A DNA stretch of 64,000 bases from Alphaproteobacteria bacterium (GTDB lineage: Bacteria; Pseudomonadota; Alphaproteobacteria; JAVJVX01). Under the pieces are notes generated by a model, which saw nothing but the letters and a program-made list of their open reading frames with translations, was not told the DNA's origin and ran no database searches. The DNA is taken from assembly GCA_040220875.1 (NCBI GenBank), contig JAVJVX010000005.1, positions 434,001 through 498,000 of the forward strand, written 5' to 3'. This document shows positions 36,344-44,417 of the stretch, one piece after another (positions within the stretch are counted from its first letter, which is position 1; every line of letters begins with the position of its first letter). A program made the position numbers and the translations under genes.

Positions 36344-37073
36344 CACCGGCGCCGCGAACGCCGGTCGCCGCCTTGAGCGCGCGCCGGCGGCGCGTGGCGC
36401 GGGCCTCCACGCCGGTCATGGCGTAAAGCTGCTTGCGGGCCTCGACAATCACGGCCCCGCCAAAGGTGGCAAAGAAACGCTGGCCGATTTTCTCCCAGAG
36501 CGGGGCGGTCGAAAGGAAGACCCGCGATCGGATTGGCGGCACGAAGAGGGCCGTCTCGACCGAGATGGGCTGGAACATGGTATCGCGCAGGAGCCGGGTC
36601 GTCTGGCCCGTGCTGAAGGGCCGGCCGGCGCCAAAGGGTGTGTGATCGAATCGGCCCCACAGCCCGCGCCGGTTGGGCACGATCAGGACGAGCCGGCCCG
36701 AATCGGCAAGCACGCGCCACGATTCACGCAGAAGATGCGAGATGTGATCCGCCGCCTCCAGTTCGTGCACGAGCAGGATCCGATCCATCGCGCGATCGGG
36801 CAGGGGAAGCTGGTCGCTCGCCGCCAGCGCCGTCCGGTTTGGCCCTTCGACCGGCCAGTGAAGCACGCCCTGGGCGGACGGCATGATGGCGAAAGTGCGT
36901 TCGGCCTCATCGAGAAAGGGTCGAAGATAGGGCGTCGCGTAGCCCAGGCCGAGAAGGCGCTCGCCGCGAAGATCGGGCCAGATTGCGCGCAGCCGGCGGC
37001 GCAGGAAACGCCGGGCGATCCGGCCCAGCCGGCTGTCATAGAACTCCTTGAGATCGATGACGTCGAGATGCAT
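36324..37073 (-). CDS. Class I SAM-dependent methyltransferase
   Basis: A 249-residue protein with a Methyltransf_11-type core: motif I LLGLGYATPYLRPFL, LPLPDRAMDRILLVHELEAAD, ESWRVLADSGRLVLIVPNRRGLWG. The start motif FYDSRLGRIARRFLRRRLRAIWPDL is typical of alphaproteobacterial proteins encoded next to gloB or metW; substrate unknown. It overlaps metW tail to tail. Confidence 0.88.
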   Translation of the reverse strand: MHLDVIDLKEFYDSRLGRIARRFLRRRLRAIWPDLRGERLLGLGYATPYLRPFLDEAERTFAIMPSAQGVLHWPVEGPNRTALAASDQLPLPDRAMDRILLVHELEAADHISHLLRESWRVLADSGRLVLIVPNRRGLWGRFDHTPFGAGRPFSTGQTTRLLRDTMFQPISVETALFVPPIRSRVFLSTAPLWEKIGQRFFATFGGAVIVEARKQLYAMTGVEARATRRRRALKAATGVRGAGATRDSA

Positions 37074-37120
37074 CGTTTACCCCGGCACGACGGTGACATG
37101 AGACAAGCCGCCCGCACCAC

Positions 37121-37151
37121 AAAAACTCCGGCCTCCAGGCGGAGGCCGGAG
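37121..37151 (-). terminator. Strong intrinsic terminator of the phaB transcript
   Basis: On the minus strand, CTCCGGCCTCC-GCCT-GGAGGCCGGAG (11-bp perfect stem, 4-nt loop) followed by TTTTT, 5 bp after the phaB stop. Confidence 0.92.
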
Positions 37152-37155
37152 GGGC

Positions 37156-37878
37156 CTAATACATGTGCTGGCCGCCGTTGATCGAGAGAGTCGAGCCGGT
37201 GATGAAGCCGGCCTCGTCGGCAACGAGAAAAACGACACCCCGGGCAATCTCGCTCGCGTCACCCAGCCGGCCCACCGGAATGCGCTCGACGATTTTTTCC
37301 AGCACCTTTTCCGGCACGGCGCGAACCATGTCGGTATCGATATAGCCCGGCGTGATAGCGTTGACAGTGATGCCCTTGGGCGCACCTTCCTGGGCCAGCG
37401 CCTTGGTGAAACCGTGAATGCCGGATTTGGCGGCGGCATAGTTGACCTGCCCATATTGCCCGGCCTGCCCGTTGATCGAACCGATATTGACAATGCGCCC
37501 GAAATTCCGGGCGCGCATTCCATCGATCACCGCGCGGCACATATTGAAGCAGGATCCGAGATTGGTATCGAGGACCGCCTGCCAGTCTTCGTGGCCCATC
37601 CGGTGCAGCGTGGCATCCCGCGTGATTCCGGCATTGTTGACGAGCACATCGACGGGGCCGATTTCTTCGGTAATCTTCGCAATCGATTGCTGGCACGCCT
37701 CGAAATCGGAAATGTCGAACTTGTAGACGGCGACACCGGTTTCCTCGACGAAGGCCGACGCCGCTTCATCATTGGCGTGATAACTGGCGGCAACCTTGTA
37801 GCCCGCATCCCGAAGCGCCCGTGAGATTGCCCCACCGATGCCCCGCGTACCGCCTGTGACCACCGCCGTCCTCGTCAT
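37156..37878 (-). CDS. phaB: Acetoacetyl-CoA reductase
   Basis: A 240-residue short-chain dehydrogenase reducing acetoacetyl-CoA to (R)-3-hydroxybutyryl-CoA with NADPH for polyhydroxybutyrate synthesis. VTGGTRGIGGAISRAL, NNAG (VLVNNAGITRDAT), the catalytic Ser and YAAAK (NYAAAKSGIHGF), and GYIDTDMV. GGGAGGA ribosome site. Last gene before the terminator, 80 bp after phaA. Confidence 0.96.
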   Translation of the reverse strand: MTRTAVVTGGTRGIGGAISRALRDAGYKVAASYHANDEAASAFVEETGVAVYKFDISDFEACQQSIAKITEEIGPVDVLVNNAGITRDATLHRMGHEDWQAVLDTNLGSCFNMCRAVIDGMRARNFGRIVNIGSINGQAGQYGQVNYAAAKSGIHGFTKALAQEGAPKGITVNAITPGYIDTDMVRAVPEKVLEKIVERIPVGRLGDASEIARGVVFLVADEAGFITGSTLSINGGQHMY

Positions 37879-37940
37879 ACCGATCCTCCCGATTGGTTGA
37901 AGTGTTTTTTAATTGCTGCGCGACAGGTCACCACCGCTCG

Positions 37941-37977
37941 GTCGCGCTCCACGCACCTTCAGTCGCGCTCCACGCAC
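37941..37977. repeat. 16-bp direct duplication at the 3' end of phaA
   Basis: GTCGCGCTCCACGCAC occurs twice with a 21-bp offset; one copy encodes the last codons of phaA (CVERD, the conserved thiolase end) and the other lies just past its stop. It looks like a short tandem duplication. Confidence 0.85.
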
Positions 37978-39134
37978 ATGGCGATGCCCATGCCGCCGCC
38001 GATGCACAGAGTGGCCAGTCCTTTCTTGGCGTCGCGTTTCTGCATTTCGTATAGCAGTGTCACCAGGACCCGGGCGCCGGACGCGCCGACGGGATGGCCG
38101 AGGGCGATGGCGCCGCCATTCACGTTGACCTTCTCCCCGTTCCAGCCGAGCTCCTTGGCAACCGCGCAGGTCTGCGCCGCGAACGCCTCGTTGGCCTCGA
38201 TCAAATCGAGGTCGTCGATCGCCCAGCCGGCTTTCTCGAGCGCCCGGCGCGTCGCCGGGATCGGCCCGGTCCCCATGATTTTGGGATCGACCCCGGCCGT
38301 AGCCCAGGAAACGATCCGGGCGAGCGGTGCCGTGCCGCGCTTTTCCGCCTCCGCCCGGGACATGAGTACCAGGGCGGCCGCGCCATCATTGATACCGGAC
38401 GCGTTGCCGGCCGTGACGGTCCCGTCCCTGTCGAAGGCCGGACGCAGCTTGGCGAGATTTTCAATGGTCGTGCCGTGGCGTGGAAACTCGTCGGCGTCAA
38501 CGACGATATCCCCTTTCCGACTGGGGATCGTCACCGGCACGATCTCTTCCTTGAAACGCCCCGCCTTTTGCGCGGCCTCCGCCTTGGCCTGAGAACGAAG
38601 GGCGAAATTGTCCTGCTCCTCACGCGTCAACTGCCACTCGCGCGCGATGTTTTCGGCGGTGTTCCCCATGTGATAGCCGTAAAACGCGTCAAGCAGTCCG
38701 TCTTTCAGCATGGAATCGGTGAGTTCGACATTGCCGAGTTTGTGGCCGCTGCGCAGATGGGCGACATGCGGCGCCTGACTCATGCTTTCCTGTCCGCCTG
38801 CCACCATGATATGCGCATCTCCGAGACGCAGCGCCTGGTAAGCCAACGCCACGCTGCGCAGGCCTGAGCCGCAAAGCTGGTTGATCCCGAAGGCCGTGCG
38901 GTCGATCGGAATGCCCGCGTTGACGGCGGCCTGCCGCGCCGGATTCTGTCCCTGGCCGGCACTGTAGATCTGCCCCATGATGACCTCGTCGATATCCTCG
39001 GCGGTGACCTTGGCGCGGCCCAGAACCTCGCGGATCACGGTCTCGCCCAGATAATGCGCCGGCACGGTGCTGAGGCCGCCGCCGAGATTGCCGATGGCTG
39101 TGCGGGCCGCGCCCGCGATGACGATATCGTCCAT
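37959..39134 (-). CDS. phaA: Acetyl-CoA acetyltransferase (beta-ketothiolase)
   Basis: A 391-residue thiolase joining two acetyl-CoA units: acyl-enzyme Cys in [43 protein letters not shown] (His) and the second Cys in CIGGGMG. ATG with GGAGGAG upstream. First step of polyhydroxybutyrate synthesis, in one direction with phaC and phaB. Confidence 0.97.
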   Translation of the reverse strand: MDDIVIAGAARTAIGNLGGGLSTVPAHYLGETVIREVLGRAKVTAEDIDEVIMGQIYSAGQGQNPARQAAVNAGIPIDRTAFGINQLCGSGLRSVALAYQALRLGDAHIMVAGGQESMSQAPHVAHLRSGHKLGNVELTDSMLKDGLLDAFYGYHMGNTAENIAREWQLTREEQDNFALRSQAKAEAAQKAGRFKEEIVPVTIPSRKGDIVVDADEFPRHGTTIENLAKLRPAFDRDGTVTAGNASGINDGAAALVLMSRAEAEKRGTAPLARIVSWATAGVDPKIMGTGPIPATRRALEKAGWAIDDLDLIEANEAFAAQTCAVAKELGWNGEKVNVNGGAIALGHPVGASGARVLVTLLYEMQKRDAKKGLATLCIGGGMGIAMCVERD

Positions 39135-39193
39135 GATCTCGCTCTCCTCCAGTCTGCGTTGCGTCCCGCGGCCGTTGGCGGCGGATCAAGTTG

Positions 39194-39209
39194 TGTTGCG
39201 CTGCAGCAA
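39194..39209. promoter_or_regulatory. Candidate PhaR operator upstream of phaA
   Basis: TGTTGCGCTGCAGCAA (minus strand TTGCTGCAGCGCAACA) has TTGC and GCAA ends around a CTGCAG core, like the TGC/GCA-rich sites reported for PhaR in other alphaproteobacteria. It lies about 60 bp before the phaA start, in the phaC-phaA gap; phaR is encoded 2 kb away. Confidence 0.45.
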
Positions 39210-39272
39210 AGTAGTCCCGTTCACCCCGCCAGTTCAAGTTCGCGGCACAAGATGTCTCCGCCACCAACGGTA

Positions 39273-40574
39273 TTACGACCGGCCGATCTCGCCAAGCCAG
39301 CGGCTGAGCGGCGCCCAGACCTGCGCCGGTGCCCGGCGGCCGACGATCATGCCGATATGTCCGAGGCTGGGGGTGAGGACCTCCGCCCCGGATGGAAGCT
39401 GCCGGGCCAGCGCCCGGGCCGAGGGGGGCGGGACGATCCGGTCCTTCGCCGGTATCATCACCTGGGTCGGAACCTCGAGCCGGGACGGGTCCACCGTCAC
39501 CCCGGCCACGCGCCAGCGGCCCTCGGCCGGGGTGTTCTCACCATACCAGCCGAGCAGACATTCCTTCGCCACCTTGCCCGCCAGCGCCACACCGTCATTC
39601 AGCCAGTCCTCAAGATGGAGGAAATCCCGCAGCCGGTCCGAATTCTCGAGCGCGGCAAAGGCCGCAAACTTGCGCAGGACGAGTTGCGGATCCAGGAGCG
39701 CGAAGAGGCTTTGCAAGCCGTCCACGGGCAAATGCCCGAGACGTTCGATCATCGGCGCCAACGCCGCCAGGACCGCCGGCGGAATCGTCGGCCCGCCGTC
39801 GGGTGTCCGGAAATCCCAGGGTGTGGCCAGCAGGGACACGCCCGCGACATGCGCCGGTTTTCGCAGCGCCAGGGCGAGCGCCAGATTGCCACCCATGCAG
39901 TATCCGACCAGCGGGACGGGGCAACCGGCGGCCACCGCTATGCGCTCGAGCACATCGCCGAGCCGGCGCGCGATGTAATCGTCGAGATCGAACCCCATCT
40001 CCAACTCGCCCGGCGCGTCCCAGTCGACCAGAAACACCCGGAATCCCTGCCGGCGCAGGTAGCGGCACAGGCTCGCCTCTTCATTGAGGTCGAGAATATA
40101 GGCGCGGTTAACGAGCGAGGGGATGAGCAGCACCGGCTGGCCGGTCCCGCCATAATCCCAGACCGTAGTCGTCCCCTCGCGCCGGAAGGGCTCGGGTCCG
40201 GCGGACCCGGCGGAAAATCTGGCCGGCCGCGCGGCGCCCTGATAACGCCTGACACCGGCGAGAAAAGTGGCGAACCGGCGGCGCGCCTCGGCCTCGACGG
40301 CGCGGGCGAGATTGACGCCGTCCACCCCGGCCACCCGGTGCGCCAGCCTTGCCCACTCGGACGGCGACGGTCCGTCAGCCTCCGGACCTGGCGCCGGCCG
40401 GTTTTTTTCCGCGGCCCTGGCCACTTCGCTCCAGATGTGCGAGGCGCTCTTCAAGGCGATCGAGGCGCCGGGCGAGCTCATCCAGGTCATGGCCCCCACC
40501 CAGAGGTGCAACCCCAGCGGCCGGGGCGCGGCCGCGTGCGCCGGCGGATCGGGGGGTGACGGCGGTCCCGTCAT
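39273..40574 (-). CDS. phaC: PHA synthase-type alpha/beta hydrolase
   Basis: A 433-residue polymerase-type protein. Lipase-like box with cysteine nucleophile GYCMGGN (G-x-C-x-G, the PHA synthase signature), PVLLIPSLVNRAYILDL, FLVDWDAPGELEMGF, WYGENTPAEGRW, IPAKDRIVPP and the catalytic His in SLGHIGMIVG. It is between class I and class III enzymes in size. The ATG has a good AGGAAG ribosome site six bases upstream although it lies 200 bp inside the preceding gene, in another frame. Confidence 0.9.
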   Translation of the reverse strand: MTGPPSPPDPPAHAAAPRPLGLHLWVGAMTWMSSPGASIALKSASHIWSEVARAAEKNRPAPGPEADGPSPSEWARLAHRVAGVDGVNLARAVEAEARRRFATFLAGVRRYQGAARPARFSAGSAGPEPFRREGTTTVWDYGGTGQPVLLIPSLVNRAYILDLNEEASLCRYLRRQGFRVFLVDWDAPGELEMGFDLDDYIARRLGDVLERIAVAAGCPVPLVGYCMGGNLALALALRKPAHVAGVSLLATPWDFRTPDGGPTIPPAVLAALAPMIERLGHLPVDGLQSLFALLDPQLVLRKFAAFAALENSDRLRDFLHLEDWLNDGVALAGKVAKECLLGWYGENTPAEGRWRVAGVTVDPSRLEVPTQVMIPAKDRIVPPPSARALARQLPSGAEVLTPSLGHIGMIVGRRAPAQVWAPLSRWLGEIGRS

Positions 40575-40932
40575 GGCTTTCTTCCTTTTCTGCTCCGGCC
40601 CTTTTTTCCCCGGCACCGGCAGCCGCCGGCGCCATCCCGGCCATCGCCTGCCACCAGGCCCATGTCATGGCTAAGAGATCGGGCATGGAATTGAAGGTGG
40701 GCCCTCCCGCCTGTTCTGTTTCGGTGCCGGGGCTTTTCCCGGGTCCGCCCGCTCCGGATGAAGCCATCCGGCCGAATAATTCCGCGCTGGCGGGGTCGCT
40801 GGCGAGAGCAGAGAGCTGCGCCTCCCATAGATCCATGAAGTCGCGCGCCAACTTCGCCAACTCGGGGGTCTCCGGCGTCTCGGCCGTCTCGGGGGGGATA
40901 GCCGGTGCTTCTGCTGTCTGCCGACGGGACAT
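40375..40932 (-). CDS. PhaE/phasin-like protein overlapping phaC
   Basis: A 185-residue protein: helical N-terminal part (LAKLARDFMDLWEAQLSALASDP, LLAMTWAWWQAMAGM), an alanine/glycine-rich middle and a C-terminal coiled coil (LDELARRLDRLEERLAHLERS). Tryptophan-rich helical stretches plus a terminal coiled coil resemble PhaE or phasin proteins that bind PHA synthase or granules; this is inference, no diagnostic motif exists. The last third is encoded in the same DNA as the first 67 codons of phaC. It is divergent from phaR. Confidence 0.6.
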   Translation of the reverse strand: MSRRQTAEAPAIPPETAETPETPELAKLARDFMDLWEAQLSALASDPASAELFGRMASSGAGGPGKSPGTETEQAGGPTFNSMPDLLAMTWAWWQAMAGMAPAAAGAGEKRAGAEKEESHDGTAVTPRSAGARGRAPAAGVAPLGGGHDLDELARRLDRLEERLAHLERSGQGRGKKPAGARSGG

Positions 40933-41087
40933 GGCCGCCAGTATATCCTGCCCGCCACAAGGACAGAAGGGTACAAACCCGTTCCCGCCGACGCCCGGAC
41001 GACCGGAGGGCCGGGCCGATTTTTTCCGGATGGGGCATTGCCGTCAGTTTGCTAACATGATGCACTGGATTGGGAGAGGAAAGCATC

Positions 41088-41729
41088 ATGGCTGAAAAAG
41101 TGACCGAGGAGACCGGCACGACGGACAAAAAGGGCAATTCCGGCGCCGCTTTCGACGCGGTTGTGATCAAGAAATACGCCAACCGCCGCCTCTATAACAC
41201 CGCCAGCAGCAGCTATGTCACGCTCGAGACCCTCGCCGAGATGGTCCGCCAGGACGTGGATTTCGTTGTGGTGGATGCCAAGACGGGCGCCGACATCACG
41301 CGCTCGGTCCTGACGCAGATCATCGTGGAGCAGGAAGGAAAAGGACAGAACCTTTTACCCGTCAGCGTGCTGCGCCAGCTCATTTCCATGTATGACAACA
41401 ACATGCGCTGGCTGCTGCCGGGTTACCTGGAAATGGCCATGGATACGTTCCAGAAGAATCAGGAACAAATGCGCGGCTATATGAAGAATGCCTTCGGCGG
41501 TATTTTTCCGGTCAACCAGTTCGAGCAGGTAGGCCAGCAAAACATGGCCGTGTTCGAGCAGATGATGAAAATGTTCATGCCCGGATCGGGTGAGGCCGAG
41601 GAAAAAACTCCGCCCCCGGAAGGCCCGGCGACGACCGGCGCGGGCGGGCAGGACGGCCCTTCGGTCGAGGAACGTCTGGCCGAGTTGCAGCGCGAGATCG
41701 AGACTCTTTCAAAACAGAAGCGCGATTAG
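41088..41729 (+). CDS. phaR: Polyhydroxyalkanoate synthesis repressor PhaR
   Basis: A 213-residue regulator: PHB accumulation DNA-binding domain (IKKYANRRLYNTASSSYVTLETLAEMV) and the PHB_acc domain (LPVSVLRQLISMYDNNMRWLLPGYLEMAMDTF). PhaR senses PHB granules and represses phasin and synthase genes. ATG preceded by GAGAGGAAAG; the 155-bp gap to the divergent phaE-like gene should hold both promoters. Confidence 0.95.
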   Translation: MAEKVTEETGTTDKKGNSGAAFDAVVIKKYANRRLYNTASSSYVTLETLAEMVRQDVDFVVVDAKTGADITRSVLTQIIVEQEGKGQNLLPVSVLRQLISMYDNNMRWLLPGYLEMAMDTFQKNQEQMRGYMKNAFGGIFPVNQFEQVGQQNMAVFEQMMKMFMPGSGEAEEKTPPPEGPATTGAGGQDGPSVEERLAELQREIETLSKQKRD

Positions 41730-41761
41730 CCTCGCGGCATGGGCCGCGGCGGAGCTGCCCG

Positions 41762-43546
41762 TCAGGAGGCGACCGGCGGAAAGCTGGCCGCGCGCTCGCC
41801 CGGATGTATATCCTGTTCGGGTGACACGCTCGTCCCCGGATAGGGTACGACGGTTCCGTCCGTCGGCCGCTCCCAGGGCCGCCCCACATCGGGCGCTCCG
41901 AAATGCCAGCCTTGCAGGTAATCGACGCCGAATTCGGTGAGGATGGCGGCTATTTCTTCGGTTTCGACGCATTCCGCGACGGTTTTGAGGCCGAAGGCGT
42001 TGGCGAGACCGAGCAGGGTGCGGACGAAAAGCTGATCGTCAAAATTCGTCGTGAGGTTGCGGATGAAGGCCCCGTCGATCTTGACGATGTCCACCGGCAG
42101 GGATTTGAGATGCCGGAAGGAGGTGTAGCCCGCGCCGAAGTCGTCGAGGGCGATGCGGACGCCCAACTCCCGCGCCGTCGAGATGAACCGCGCCGATTCC
42201 TCGAGGTCCTCCAGCGCCGCCGTTTCCGTAATTTCAATGGTCAGCCGCCTGGCGACATCCCGCCGGCCGCGCAGCAGCGCGACCAGGAGGCGCAGCCATG
42301 AGTGATCGACCACCGTCAGGCCGGAAATATTGAGCGCGAGGCGAAGGTCGTCGTGAGACGACAATTCGCGCACGGCCAACTGCAGGCAGTACCGGTCCAG
42401 CTGGCGCACCAGGCCGAGATTCTCGACCACCGGGACAAAACTGGCAGCCGGCACCAGGCGGCCGTGAATGTCGCGCATGCGGATCAGGCACTCGTAATCC
42501 GCGACGGCCTTGTCTTGAGCGCTCACGATAGGCTGATAGGCGAAAATCATGCGCCGGTCGCTCAGCGCGCGGCGGACTTCCTGGGCCACCTCCATCTGCG
42601 CGTCGCGCGCCTCGCGTTCTTCAGGGGTCATGGTATAGGTCGCGAAGCCATTCGCCTGGGGATGGCGTGCCCGGCCCAAGGCCGCTTCGGCCTTGATCAT
42701 CACATCCTGCGCCGTGTCGGCCATATCGGGGAACGGCACGCCGCCGATCGTCACGTTGCACGGAATGTCGCCCATCTCCGTCGACACCGGCGCGCGCGTC
42801 AGGGCGGAGCGGATCTTGAGTGCGACATCCTTCATGACCTCCCCGTCGCATTCGCTCAGCACGATGCCGAATTTCGCCGCATCAACACGTCCCAGAACAT
42901 CGCAGATGCGCAGCGCGTGCTCGATCCGCTGGCTGGCCTCCAGCAGCACGTCATCGACCACGGACGGGCCGTGAATATCGCCAAGCGCTTCCAGGCGGTC
43001 CAGGCTGATCAGCAAATAGGCGGATGGTCGGTCATAGCGTGTCGCCAGGTTGACCTGATGCTCGAGGGCTTCGCGCACGCGGGCGAGGTTGAACTGGCCT
43101 GTGAGATCGTCGTAATGGGCGCGATATTCGAGATGGGCCTCGTAAGCCTTGCGCTTGTCGATCGAGCGCAGAAGCCCCAACAACCGCACCGGCCGGCCTT
43201 CGTCGTCCTGCAGGGCGCTCGCGCGTTCGTGCACCCAGACGAATTCGCCGCTTCCCGACCGGACGCGATACTCGCAATCGAGCGGCTGGCCGGTTGCGTA
43301 ATGATCGGAGAGCGCCTTCATGCGCAGCGCCAGGTCTTCCGCATGGATGCGACGGGTGTAGGAATCGCCCGCGGCGATCGCCGCCAGGCTGGATACGCCG
43401 AACAGATCCGCCGCCGGCCCGGTCCAGACAATGGAATCCTCGAGGAAATCCCAGTCGAACATGGCGTCGCCCGAGCCCGTCAGAATCTGACGGAGCCGCG
43501 CGTTCTCGGCACTGGCGTTATGGGACGGAGGTGGAGAACCAGACAT
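41762..43546 (-). CDS. PAS - degenerate GGDEF - EAL protein (c-di-GMP phosphodiesterase type)
   Basis: A 594-residue cytosolic protein: PAS (about 15-140), a diguanylate-cyclase-like domain (about 150-315) in which the GGDEF position reads VDAAKFG, so it cannot be an active cyclase, and an EAL domain (about 330-580) with ECLIRM for EAL, IEITETA, LDDFGAGYTSF, VKIDGAFI and CVETEEIA...QGWHFG. The metal- and glutamate-binding residues of the EAL part are kept, so phosphodiesterase activity is likely, the PAS and dead GGDEF part acting as sensors. Divergent from the unknown gene across the AT-rich island. Confidence 0.92.
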   Translation of the reverse strand: MSGSPPPSHNASAENARLRQILTGSGDAMFDWDFLEDSIVWTGPAADLFGVSSLAAIAAGDSYTRRIHAEDLALRMKALSDHYATGQPLDCEYRVRSGSGEFVWVHERASALQDDEGRPVRLLGLLRSIDKRKAYEAHLEYRAHYDDLTGQFNLARVREALEHQVNLATRYDRPSAYLLISLDRLEALGDIHGPSVVDDVLLEASQRIEHALRICDVLGRVDAAKFGIVLSECDGEVMKDVALKIRSALTRAPVSTEMGDIPCNVTIGGVPFPDMADTAQDVMIKAEAALGRARHPQANGFATYTMTPEEREARDAQMEVAQEVRRALSDRRMIFAYQPIVSAQDKAVADYECLIRMRDIHGRLVPAASFVPVVENLGLVRQLDRYCLQLAVRELSSHDDLRLALNISGLTVVDHSWLRLLVALLRGRRDVARRLTIEITETAALEDLEESARFISTARELGVRIALDDFGAGYTSFRHLKSLPVDIVKIDGAFIRNLTTNFDDQLFVRTLLGLANAFGLKTVAECVETEEIAAILTEFGVDYLQGWHFGAPDVGRPWERPTDGTVVPYPGTSVSPEQDIHPGERAASFPPVAS

Positions 43547-43730
43547 GCGCCGCGGACCTTCTACCTGAAGTGTTGCTACCCAAAGCGTTCCTGATACCGG
43601 ATCCGGTCTCTACTTGAGACCTTCGTCTATCCGGCACGTCGAAGGAGACTAGGGGCCGAGTTCTTTAAGAAGAATTAAGACGCCCGGTCCCGCCGGCCCG
43701 AACAAAATCGCATCGGCCGGGACACATATG

Positions 43731-43742
43731 TCAAACGTTTGA
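43731..43742. promoter_or_regulatory. 12-bp perfect palindrome
   Basis: TCAAACGTTTGA, followed by an A/T-rich stretch (TTTATAGTATTTTTT). Possible operator in front of the PAS-GGDEF-EAL gene; factor unknown. Confidence 0.5.
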
Positions 43743-43844
43743 TTTATAGTATTTTTTGGCCGGAACCCGCTTTTGTTCGGGGCCGTCCCTACCTCGAAAA
43801 ATACCTTCTGATTGTAAGGCGACATGAATATTTACTACATAATA

Positions 43845-43883
43845 TAGTTAATTTACTTGGTTAATAAGTATAGTTAATAAATT
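43845..43883. repeat. Three 13-bp direct repeats with TTAA core
   Basis: TAGTTAATTTACT, TGGTTAATAAGTA and TAGTTAATAAATT follow one another without gap; each has GTTAAT at the same place. TTAA motifs are thus spaced by 13 bp, not the 11 bp of a full CtrA site. Confidence 0.7.
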
Positions 43884-43979
43884 GTTTGCCTTATTAAATA
43901 AAATTTTATTGAAATTAAGGAAATATTTGCTAGAACTCCGCCTAGTACAGGTGGCCGAGAATCCGGCCGAGGCGGAGGC

Positions 43980-44408
43980 GTGGCGCTGGTGCTAGCCCAG
44001 TCACACATGGAGATACTTCCCCCGGAACGCGCCGGAATACGCGCGAACGTGGTGGAAACCGTGCGCCCCAAGGGCCCGGTGCAAGGCCGCGACGGTCAGC
44101 GCCCGGGCGCCGTCCGTCGCCTGCCCCTGCCGGCCGAGGCCGAGAAGCCCACGCCCTTCGAGGGTTCCGGCACCGCGGCGCGGGACAAGGCCGCATTCGA
44201 GCCGTCGCGCGACGCACTCGTCGTCTATCGGGATCTCGCCCGCGAGGTCAGCGTCACAGACCACCGCTTCACGGGTTTTGTCGTCCAGCAACTGGCGCAG
44301 GAAAGCATGTCGCCAGGGCTGAGCATCGATCCCTACGCGGCCGCGAGCCGCGCCTACCATCTGACAGATCGGGGCGGCGCCAGCCACGCCTTTCGCATCA
44401 CCGCCTGA
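43980..44408 (+). CDS. Hypothetical protein downstream of AT-rich island
   Basis: A 142-residue protein I do not recognise. The first half is proline/arginine-rich and probably disordered; the second half is a compact helical segment (DALVVYRDLAREVSVTDHRFTGFVVQQLAQESMSPGL...AASRAYHLTDRGG). No signal or membrane segment. GTG start with GGAGG immediately upstream; an ATG at 44007 is possible. Genome-typical GC content of the gene contrasts with its AT-rich leader. Confidence 0.65.
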   Translation: MALVLAQSHMEILPPERAGIRANVVETVRPKGPVQGRDGQRPGAVRRLPLPAEAEKPTPFEGSGTAARDKAAFEPSRDALVVYRDLAREVSVTDHRFTGFVVQQLAQESMSPGLSIDPYAAASRAYHLTDRGGASHAFRITA

Positions 44409-44417
44409 GCCAGGCGC

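Larger units (their letters stand above)
43547..43979. other. 433-bp intergenic region with AT-rich island
   Basis: No gene. The left part has genome-like composition with a 12-bp perfect palindrome; the right part (about 43805-43935) is only about a quarter G+C, far below the rest of the window, and contains 13-bp direct repeats with TTAA cores and runs such as ATTAAATAAAATTTTATT. It lies between divergent genes and is presumably a regulatory region. Confidence 0.75.

Noticed and set aside
39054-40559. Open plus-strand frame of 501 codons opposite phaC
   Set aside because: Antisense shadow; arginine/glycine-rich without domains, while the opposite strand has the PHA synthase signature.
43848-43877. 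CtrA binding sites (TTAA-N7-TTAA)
   Set aside because: TTAA motifs are 9 bases apart instead of 7.
43845-43883. Iteron-type replication origin
   Set aside because: Three 13-bp repeats in an AT-rich tract are suggestive, but no replication initiator or partition gene is near.
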